Below are positions 55,753 to 64,000 of a DNA stretch of 64,000 nt, one piece after another (positions within the stretch are counted from its first letter, which is position 1; each line of letters starts with the position of its first letter). Under the pieces are notes generated by a model that worked only from the letters and a program-made list of their open reading frames with translations, had not been told where the DNA came from and searched no databases. The DNA comes from Persicaria tinctoria (taxonomy: Eukaryota > Streptophyta > Magnoliopsida > Caryophyllales > Polygonaceae). The stretch covers positions 43,081,314-43,145,313 of the forward strand of contig JBANSL010000003.1 in NCBI GenBank assembly GCA_037127255.1. Direction: 5' to 3'. The position numbers and the translations under genes are program-made.

Positions 55753-55849
55753 AAAAAAATTAGGTTCATTTAATTGTAATTAAACCCATTAAGAGACTTT
55801 TACACCTTATGCCAATTTTGACACCCTACGACAATTTTACATTTGATTA
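55753..55849 (+). repeat. Left terminal inverted repeat
   Basis: It starts aaaaaaattaggttcattta and includes gagacttttacaccttatgc and caccctacgac. It is followed by (TA)n at about 55857-55892. Confidence 0.9.
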
Positions 55850-55861
55850 TTTGCATATATT

Positions 55862-55892
<31 letters not shown>

Positions 55893-55913
55893 TTAAGTCG
55901 GGCCACAAACCCT

Positions 55914-57960
55914 CGCTCGCTCGCTCGCTCTCTCTCTCTCTCGTCCATGGGAGGCTATTCGGATCTGAAGATGGAAACGGGGCGGCCATGGCTTCCTTCC
56001 CCCTCGCCTCTCCAGTCTCCGTTGCGCCACCGCCACCGCCACAACCAGTCCGCTATTCCGAGCCCTCGATTCCGACTACGGCGCAACAATGGTGCGATTT
56101 TCGCCCTACTCCCCTCGACCTATCTCGTCCTCTTGTTCATGTAATCAGCCTCGCGCCTCTGCCATTGAAGACCCCCTAAACTCGAGCCCTCCTCGATCTG
56201 ATAATTCCATTGCCGTCCCCATTTATAGATCTGACAATTCCGTTGGTCGACCTCTCCCGATCCGATAATTCGTTGAAAGAGCGAATTCAGGTGTATGTTA
56301 ATCTTAGTCTTTAATTGTGTTTATTTTTTGCTCTCTCAATCTGATCTTATTTATATGATGAGTGCTTTGATCTTGTCTATTTGCGTGCATGTTATGATTC
56401 TTGTTCTTTGTGGCTTGATGATTCGTCTTGAGGCTTTTATTTTGAAGCGGAAATAGTGAATCTCAAGCTTGTAAATTGATGCGGAAATGGAATTTCAATT
56501 CTTCACGTTTAATTGACACTTCAACGGAATACATTATTCTTATTTCACAAATCTTCAGAATGTTTACACGCGACTTATAGGATTTATTTCCGCCTCAATC
56601 TTTTGCATTTGGAGAGAAATGGGAACTAGCACATGGACCATTTAGTCATTGGCATTAAACAGATTCTGATCAAAGTTGCTGCAACCATTAGTCATTTGCA
56701 TTAATTCGTTGTGTCTTGATATTTTAGAATTAAAATATAATGATTGATGTACATGGAATTTCGGAGAATTAGGACTTAAATAGTTGCTTTGGCATGAATG
56801 ATTGAGGATATATCCATATCTAATGATTAAGTGTGATTATATTTCAACTAGGCTCTCCTCTTGCCTAAATGGCTTAGTTGTTTATTTGTAATGCCTCATG
56901 GTAAGTGTTTCTTATATTTTAGTTGTTTATTCGTGTCCAGTTCTATTTGATTTGTGCTAAATTTCAGTACATGAAGGGCTAATTTGTACTCGATTTTGGT
57001 CTAAAGTAGTGGGACAATCCTTAGAACACTCTGACAGGATATTATGTGTTTCTCCATACCTTCAGATTTGTTCGATGTTGTGGACTTGTGGCTTTTGCTG
57101 CTTTTAATATATTCTCTGTAGACCCTTGCTCCTTCTAATGCAAAGGAAGCAAGTCTTGGTTGCGCTCTTTCAATTTTCAATTTCATTCCTAGGCAAGAAT
57201 GTAATTTTTTTGTATAAATGTGAATTGAGATGCTGCATGATATGAATGATTTGAGTGTAGGGAGTGTCCTTGCCTCATGTTTTGATTTTGAATTTGCACT
57301 ATATAGCTTCCAAGAGTTGATCAATCTGGAGATTTTGGATAGTGAATCCTTCCCAGCTACTCACTCGTGTACTTGATCTTATAGTTGATGGATTGTTGTT
57401 AGGAATGGTGCGATTTTCCTAACATGAGCCCTCGATTCCGACTACAGCGCAACAATGGTGCGATTTTCGCCTCGAGGACCCAATCGACGAGATGTAATGC
57501 GCTTTCATCGACATTCTTGACATGATGTCTGCCACAATCTGGAAGATCTCTCGCACGGCTCCCGCATCGCCGGAATCCAAGAAGAATCTGAAGACGTCGT
57601 TTGAGCCGATCAAGAAGAGGGATCGCTGGACTTGAAGCCGTCCTCAGCCCCGAGTTCCTCCTCCGCCCTCGATGTCGGCTTTTGTCTATCACGTCGGCAG
57701 ATAGTCTATTCATGCTCTTCTTATTTGTTGTTGTTTATGTTTTCAAAATGTTTTGCTTGTTATTGTTGAGCAGAATTGGACAATACATGGACTTTACTGG
57801 GGTAGTTACAAAGTGAATCGCCCCGGTTTCATTGAAGATTCACTGAAGAATCTGCCCTCCTGGCTTGCAAGGGGCTTGATTTCCATGAACATTTCACATA
57901 AATTCAATCTTTTAGAGGTCAGTATATGAATTTGCAGCTAACAAGTCCTTTTTAATTGAC
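55914..57960 (+). pseudogene. Captured gene fragments, gene not recognised
   Basis: After CGCTCGCTCG and (CT)n at 55914-55942, a GC-rich frame from 55988 reads MASFPLASPVSVAPPPPPQP then EPSIPTTAQQWCDFR. The last part (56060-56105) is repeated at 57426-57471 with one mismatch, where it runs on as LEDPIDEM, a stop, then CAFIDILDMMSATIWKISR and KKNLKTSFEPIKKRD. A later stretch (57805-57918) reads GSYKVNRPGFIEDSLKNLPS then WLARGLISMNIS. These could be exons of one plastid-targeted protein (the N-terminus is Ser/Ala/Pro-rich), with introns kept. I do not recognise the protein. Confidence 0.45.
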
Positions 57961-58709
57961 ACTGATAGACTTGATTCATCCCTTGGATTATCTTTTCTCT
58001 TGTTCAGCTAGTAGAATAAATGCTGAACAAACTTGAAATACACAAATAACTCACGACTGGTGTTACCTTCGGTTTTCTAATCGTGCTTCCTTGTTACTTC
58101 GCTGGTGTTAACATGCCCATCTTGCCTTCTCCGCAATCAGAGACAGGAAAGTGATTGGAAAAGTGATGATTGTATTTGGTGATAACAAGGCTGCAAGAGC
58201 CAAGCTTTGATCTTTCTGCCTCATCAGTATCAAAAAGTGAAATAGGCACTACAGATTCCTTGAATAGAATAATAGTAAGTTACCAATCCAGTGCTAAAAA
58301 TGTTAGTATAAGAATAATATCAATTCAGCTACTTAGTTTTATAACCTCTATTTCTATAATATCAATCCAGTGCTAAAAATATTGATGCCAAGAAGGTAAA
58401 TTGACTTCTGTTGCTCATCTGCTTGTCTTGTTGTGACGTGCTTATGCAAGTTCTTGAATATAGTTTTAGCTGAGAGTTGCGAACCAATTAAAAAAAAAGT
58501 TTATGATAAACATAGATGAGTTTCTTGTAGGTATAATAATCAATTCAAGGCTTTGAATGTAGAAACAATGAACGCATCTGGTGTAGCACTTGAGTTTATT
58601 GTGTAGGTCTAGGGCCTCTTCATGTTAAGCAATTGAATAGGTAGAAATATTTGATTCTTATCTCTATCTTGTACTTAATAAGCTTTAAAAGCCTATTATA
58701 AGTTTTAAA

Positions 58710-58779
58710 AGTCTATTAGCTCAATGGTAGAGCAATGTGCTTATGCACAGAGGCGTGGGTTCGACTCCTACATAGGCTA
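58710..58779 (+). repeat. tRNA-like sequence, left arm of an inverted pair
   Basis: AGTCTAT...ATAGGCT gives a 7-bp acceptor-like stem (with one G-U), TAGCTCAATGGTAGAGCA is a good D arm/A box, and GTGGGTTCGACTCCTAC is a good T arm/B box. The anticodon arm does not fold into a normal 5-bp stem with a 7-nt loop, so this is not called a functional tRNA. An inverted relative lies at 59573-59645. Confidence 0.65.
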
Positions 58780-58799
58780 AATTGCTTAATTTTAATAGT

Positions 58800-59520
58800 T
58801 TGTATTATTTTCCGATAAAAGTGCAATTCATAGTCCTAATTGTGCATTTCATGATCTTATTCTTGCACTTTATCATTTTATTAATGCACTTTATAATCTT
58901 AATTGTGTACTTCATATCCTTATTCATACACTTCATCATTTTGTTCTTCCACTTTATCATTTTATTTATCCATTTTATAATCTTAATTGTGTACTTCATA
59001 TCCTTATTCATACACTTCATATTATTATTAATACACCATCATTTTATATTTTTATTCTTGCACTTTGTCATTTTATTTGCACAACATAATATTATATTTG
59101 CACAATTTAAAGTTATATTTGCACAATATAATGTTATATTCGCACAACATAATATTATATGTGCACAACGTAACATTATATTATTAGATATGCACAACAT
59201 AATGTTACATTTGCAAAACATAGTGTTATATTTGCACAACTTAAAGTTATATTTGCACAATATAATGTTATATTCACACAACATAATATTATATGTGCAT
59301 AACTTAACATTATATTATTAGATATGCACAACATAATGTTACATTTGCAAAACATAGTGTTATATTTGCACAACTTAAAGTTATATTTGCACAATATAAT
59401 GTTATATTCGCACAACATAATATTATATGTGCACAACGTGACATTATATTATTAGATATGCACAACATAATGTTATATACACATTATTTCATATTATTTG
59501 TGCACCTTATCGTTTTATTA
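58800..59520 (+). repeat. AT-rich higher-order tandem repeat
   Basis: Monomers of about 22-24 bp (TGCACAACATAATGTTATAT type) make up the array. From about 59050 they form a higher-order unit of 134 bp, seen from the marker attagatatgcacaac at 59183, 59317 and 59451. The first part (58810-59030) has an 84-bp unit (ataatcttaattgtgtac at 58893 and 58977). Long open frames here arise from the periodicity. Confidence 0.85.
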
Positions 59521-59572
59521 TTGCACTTTATGATCTTATTCATGAACATGAACAAAAAAAAACAATCATAAA

Positions 59573-59645
59573 TAGCCTATGCGGGATTTTGAACTCGAAC
59601 CTTTGTGCATGGGCACATCGTTATATCATTTTGAGCTAATAGACT
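59573..59645 (-). repeat. tRNA-like sequence, right arm of the inverted pair
   Basis: On the minus strand AGTCTATTAGCTCAAAATG, then a divergent middle, GGTTCGAGTTC and CATAGGCTA match the left arm. Its D and T arms are more decayed (gggattttgaactcgaacc). Confidence 0.65.
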
Positions 59646-59659
59646 TTTAATGACACATG

Positions 59660-60258
<599 letters not shown>

Positions 60259-60267
60259 TATGTAAAT

Positions 60268-60364
60268 GATCAAATGTAAAATTGTCGTAGGGTGTCAAAA
60301 TTGGCATAAGGTGTAAAAGTCTCTTAATGGGCTTAATTACAATTAAATGAACCTAATTTTTTTT
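60268..60364 (-). repeat. Right terminal inverted repeat
   Basis: Reverse complement of 55753-55849, ending gaacctaattttttttt-like. One internal difference was seen (ggcttaatt versus the complement of aaaccc). Confidence 0.9.
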
Positions 60365-61089
60365 AAGTAAATTGCTAATGGACCTAATTTATAATATGGG
60401 CCTAATTTAATTAGCAAAAATGCCAACCCCATGTGCCTCCTTGCCCCATGTGTGTGCCCCTGTCATGTGCCCCCCCCCCCCCCCCCCCCCTCCGGGTAAG
60501 GGATTTTTTTTTTCTTTTTCACACCCGCATATTTTTTCTTCATGTCAACACTTTCTGTTATGCAAATATAACTTAATGTTGTGCACATATAACATTATAT
60601 TGGGCAAATATGACTTTATGTTGTGCACATATAACATTATGTTGGGCAAATATGACTTTATGTTGTGCAAACATAATAGTTCATTATGGGTAATAGGTAA
60701 ATGGGCCTATTTCAATTATAAAAATTTATAATTGAAATATGCTTAATTTATGGGTAAATGAGCATAATTTTATGGATAAATAGGTAAATAGGTATGAGTA
60801 AATGCACTTTTTTTTCGTTTTCAACACTTATTGTTGTGCAAATATAAAATGTATAAATAAAATGATAAAGTGCAAAAATAAAATGACGATGTGTATAAAT
60901 AATAATATGAGGGCGGAGCTCCCAATAAATGCGAGGCAGCGCCACCCCGCCTTTATGGTATGCAATGTCTATTTTAAATGGACTTATCATCTATATGTTT
61001 TTTACGTATAAAAATTTCAAATTAATTAGTGCATAAATAAGATTAAAATGTTGTGCAAATATAACTTGATGCTGTGCACATATAACATT
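60365..61089. repeat. Flank with a C tract and repeats related to the internal array
   Basis: A C tract lies at about 60471-60490. Between 60550 and 60690 a ~44-bp unit (ttgtgcacatataacattat, then gggcaaatatgac) is repeated; it resembles the array at 58800-59520. Related single units occur at 61045-61090, at the broken end of the Copia element. A GC-rich island at 60908-60955 is unexplained. Confidence 0.6.
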
Positions 61090-61947
61090 ATCAGTTTTTA
61101 AACACTTAACAACTAGGCCAAATTCCTTTTCAACCATAGACTTCCATGTTTTAAATGTTTAAAAAGCTTCATCTTTAGTTTTCAACAGATAAACCCAAAC
61201 TTTCCTACTAAAATGACCGATTAAAGACATAAAATATCTCTTAAGACCAACAATAGAGACTTGGGCATGGCCCCACATATTAGAGTGAACATAATCAAGG
61301 GGAGCAACAGAAATATGAACAGATGATTTGAAACTTTTCCTTGTATGTTTGCCTAAAACACAGTTTTCACACAAGTCAATGGAGCATGGCTTTGCAGGAA
61401 TAACACCAGATTTATACAAGTTCTCAAGACCTTTATTACCAATGTGACCTAGCCTAACATGCTATAACATGGTATCATGTATAGACACAAGCTTATCAAC
61501 AGCAGTAAAGGCAGTAGCAGAGAAATTGATAACAAGAGTAGCAATAAGTTCATATAAACCAACTTTCCTTAAGCAATTAATCACAGGTTTACCATCCTTA
61601 GAAACAATCCTCACACCATTAGAACTGTACACATCATAATTCAATTCTTCAAAGGCACTTTCATACAATAAATTTCTTCTTAAATTAGGCACACATTTGA
61701 CATCATTTATAACTCTAATGACATTGTCAAACATTCTTAAAGCAACAGAGCCAACACCTTTTATTTTAAGCACAGAATGATCACCAAGCATGACAGTACC
61801 AAGATCATAACACTTAAGCTTAGAAAACCAAGATTTATGAAAGGTAGCACGCATAGTACATCCAGAATCTAAAATCCAGGCATTGCAGTCACCAGAATTT
61901 AACAAAGCAAACACTTCATGAGTATAATAAGGATGGGACTCAAGCAC
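61090..61947 (-). pseudogene. Copia protease and integrase start
   Basis: The protease motif is WILDSGCTMRATFHKSWF; the usual small residue after DSG is Cys here. The pre-integrase zinc region follows (RLGHIGNKGLENLYKSG, CENCVLGKHTRKSF). The integrase core begins with LDYVHSNMWG, where the first catalytic Asp of the family block is Asn, and YFMSLIGHFSRKVWVYLLK. A TAG near 61461 and a stop near 61158 break the frame, and a frameshift near 61930 separates it from gag. Confidence 0.85.
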
Positions 61948-62819
61948 AGCAGAGACATTAGGCTTTTACCAGCCAATCTTTCATCTTTCTTCCTCTTAAA
62001 GCAGTGTTTCTCAATGTGGCCAGATTTAGAGCAGTAAGTATACATAATGTGAGATTTATCAAGTTTACCATTTTGATGAGACTTAGTTTTTCTGGAATCC
62101 TTTTGAGGTGGCTTATTGTTATTATTGTTGTTATTATTCTTATTACCTTTGAACCTACCTCTAGCAACAAACACTTCATTCTTAATATCAGATTTATGGT
62201 CAGATTTAAGCTCATATTTGTTTTTAAAGACTTTCAAAGCATCATTTTTCTGAATAATGGACTCAAGAATAACTTTCTTATCCAGTTTATCAGTACTGTA
62301 CTGCACAACATCTTTAAAAGTATCAAATTGAGCAGGCAATGAATTTAACAACAACACACATTGCTGAGTTTCCTCAAATTTATCACCACATCTTTGCAAA
62401 TCTTGTATAATAGTAAGAAACTTATCAAGATTTTCAGACAGAGGACATGAAACATCCATTTTGAAATTAAACAGCTTATTAAACAAGTTGACACGAGAAG
62501 GGAGAGATTTTACCATGTACAGGCTTTCCAAACCTTCCCATCACTCCTCAGCAGTACCAAAAGTTAATGCCAGACGTGCAACTTCATCACCCAAGCGAAG
62601 CATAACCTCACCGTGGGCTTGCTGATCAATTTCTTGGATTTTTTCATTAGATGTATCATCTAGAAATTTGTTGGTTTTGCAATCCAACATTTTTCTATGA
62701 TGAGAATTGCTTTCATTTTCAGTTGCCACATTGCAAATTTGTGTGGCCATTGAAGGGCTTAAAATATGTGCCCTTATCACCCATAAGTATAACTTTGTAC
62801 CTGTAAAACAAGAAAACAA
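61899..62819 (-). pseudogene. Copia gag
   Basis: The capsid region reads DQQAHGEVMLRLGDEVARLA, LESLYMVKSLPSRVNLFNKL, PLSENLDKFLTIIQDLQ and CVLLLNSLPAQFDTF. After an Asn-rich stretch (GNKNNNNNNNNKPP) comes the knuckle TYCSKSGHIEKHCFKRK; the first Cys of the CX2C pair is Tyr, so it is probably dead. One TGA near 62538 splits the frame. Confidence 0.87.
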
Positions 62820-63110
62820 TCAGTAAATGAGTGAAGAACACAAAAATGATTCAAGAAAACTTGAATCAAGCAGTGCAACTACAGATCCTATCAAGCAAAG
62901 CACAGAGCAGGAAAACTTGAAGAACAGAAGTGCTAGAAACACAAGAACTAAGAACTGAAGCACCTAGAACTAGCGAACAAGGTGCGGTATGTCACACATG
63001 GGGGGTTTGGCACCAGCAATGTCACCTTTTAGGTCCGTCTGAGGCCCTACGTCCGGTCTCTATCCCTAGAACTCAAGAATGAGCCAGGGAGTCAAGATCG
63101 AGACACTCAA
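62820..63110. other. Leader of the Copia element
   Basis: Untranslated leader between the primer site and gag. It is A-rich on the plus strand; no other feature was seen. Confidence 0.6.
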
Positions 63111-63122
63111 GCTCTAATACCA
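63111..63122 (-). promoter_or_regulatory. Primer-binding site of the Copia element
   Basis: On the element strand TGGTATTAGAGC, the usual plant Met-tRNA type site, lies directly next to the LTR end. Confidence 0.88.
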
Positions 63123-63708
63123 TGTTGTAAAACCTAAGATCCAAAGTAGAAATCGATTTTGGAAGCGGAAGCGAATAAGATCTAGAACGATAATCGACAT
63201 ATCAAGAGAAATCACATGCAAGAACACGAACAAAGCGATTTTACGTGGTTAAAAAAAAAAGCCTAGATCCACGGGGCCTTAAGAGTTGGCCGAATCCACT
63301 ATAGAGAGTTCGTACAAGGGATGATACAAGCAACAATAGCAATCAACCCTAAATCATGCATGTGAATAAGAGGTACAAGGAAGAAGAGAAAACCCCCCTA
63401 TACGGGAAAAACCAGAAGATCGAAGAAGGATTCAATCTTCAAGAACCCTAGATCTAAGAAGGCACGAAGAGCGGCCACCCAGGAGGACGCCGGAGCTCGT
63501 TCCACCTTCCTAGAGAGGCCTACAACAACCTTTCTTCTCCGAGCGCTCACAAGTCGACGACAAGAGCAGGAAACCTCCAAATCCTAGAAAACCCTAGCAT
63601 GGCGTTTGTGAGGAGAGAGAAAGACGAAGACTGAAATGAAGAGCTCCAATGCTACAAAGGAGCTTATATAGCTAGGTCAATCCCGAGCTCCCAAAACGCA
63701 GCGCTCCA
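63123..63708 (-). repeat. 5' LTR of the Copia element, 586 bp
   Basis: It is bounded by TGTTGTAAAACC and GCGCTCCA in plus coordinates (TG...CA). On the minus strand GCTATATAAGCTCC at about 63662-63672 is a strong TATA box. No second LTR is in the window, so the outer border rests on the TG/CA rule and on the change of sequence at 63709. Confidence 0.75.
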
Positions 63709-64000
63709 TGTAACGGCCCGAGATTATGATTTCCGAGTTACATTTTGAGGGATGAAACCCCTCGTTGCGATCTTGCGCCCCGAGTACAAGTTGAAGGTTT
63801 GAAATTGAAGATGTGTAGTTTAAAGTGGGATTTCGCACCCAAATCTGGAAGATCCCTTGGAGACCCCAGGGTAAACCCATGTACCTGTCCTAAGTCTACT
63901 ACGCGGAAAATTCTGTATCATGCAAAGGGCATAAGTTCTTAAAACGATACAACGGGCGCCACGACAGAGCCGGGTCAAAACATAGTATAAGTAGGGAGGA
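63709..64000 (+). repeat. Probable start of another Ty3-type LTR
   Basis: The sequence starts TGTAACGGCCCGAG, a start common in plant Ty3 (Tekay/Del-like) LTRs, directly next to the Copia LTR. A TATA-like AGTATAAGTAGGG lies at 63984-63996. Only 292 bp are in the window. Confidence 0.4.

Larger units (their letters stand above)
61090..63708 (-). mobile_element. 5' half of a Ty1/Copia element with its 5' LTR
   Basis: On the minus strand: LTR (63123-63708), primer-binding site, gag, protease, and the start of integrase, cut at about 61090. Reverse transcriptase, RNase H and the 3' LTR are absent. The cut lies within integrase codons (LVVKCLKTDN) and joins the AT-rich repeat unit. Confidence 0.88.

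Noticed and set aside
58710..58779. Functional tRNA gene
   Set aside because: D and T arms are good, but the anticodon arm has no proper stem and loop, and an inverted relative suggests a repeat.
58782..59321. 179-aa open frame rich in Ile, Phe and Leu, resembling a membrane protein
   Set aside because: It lies wholly in an AT-rich tandem array; the open frame results from the repeat period. The antisense frames are open for the same reason.

Overview
The window looks like repeat-rich, probably pericentromeric or intergenic, DNA of a flowering plant, most likely a eudicot. It carries plant L1-type LINEs with a DUF4283-like ORF1, four kinds of Ty3/Gypsy element (chromovirus, tRNA-Asp-primed gag-only element, Tat lineage, small TRIM-like element), two Ty1/Copia elements (one with an extra ORF after pol), pieces of a plant MULE/FAR1-OTU transposase, and intron-containing fragments of plant genes. 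I found no complete, intact host gene. Nearly every long ORF belongs to a transposable element, and most are broken by stops or frameshifts.

Layout. 1-5.3 kb: minus-strand L1-type LINE running out of the window on the left. 5.3-7.0 kb: AT-rich spacer with a tRNA-like (SINE-like) patch. 7.0-25.5 kb: a plus-strand Ty3 chromovirus used twice as a landing site. Its gag is split at 7908/14532 by a minus-strand Copia element (7909-14531; two 1051-bp LTRs, 5-bp duplication AGTAC). Its RNase H is split at 16786/23463 by a very young minus-strand element with only gag and protease (16787-23462). 25.25-27.6 kb: a head-to-head pair of related LTRs and a small minus-strand LTR element. 27.6-31 kb: degenerate gene fragments, including exons resembling cohesin SMC3 and a receptor-like kinase. 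31-33 kb: palindromic repeats and the C-terminal half of a MULE/FAR1-type transposase with an OTU cysteine-protease domain. 33-34.2 kb and 54.4-54.85 kb: two pieces of L1 LINE ORF2 in the same orientation, possibly one element split by later insertions. 34.3-49.9 kb: a complete-length 15.6-kb Tat-lineage Ty3 element (minus strand, duplication AGGAC). 50.3-54.4 kb: an unusual non-LTR retroelement (zinc finger, reverse transcriptase, CCHC finger, PD-(D/E)XK-like nuclease) whose two copies sit between three TAA-type microsatellite tracts. 55.75-60.36 kb: a 4.6-kb element with about 97-bp terminal inverted repeats carrying gene fragments and, nested inside, an inverted pair of tRNA-like sequences enclosing a higher-order tandem repeat. 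61.1-63.7 kb: 5' half of a minus-strand Copia element with its LTR. 63.7-64 kb: probable start of another LTR.

How the parts relate. The useful biology here is nesting order and element mechanics. Exact joins of split reading frames and target-site duplications give the order of insertion. LTR divergence counted by eye gives relative ages: the gag-only element is youngest (about 4 substitutions in 1269 bp), and the Copia element is older (about 49 differences in 1051 bp). The best candidates for something little described are the TAA-associated nuclease-type retroelement, the gag/protease-only element with an apparently untrimmed end, and the tRNA-like inverted-repeat structure. All family assignments rest on motif recognition by reading; no database search was run.
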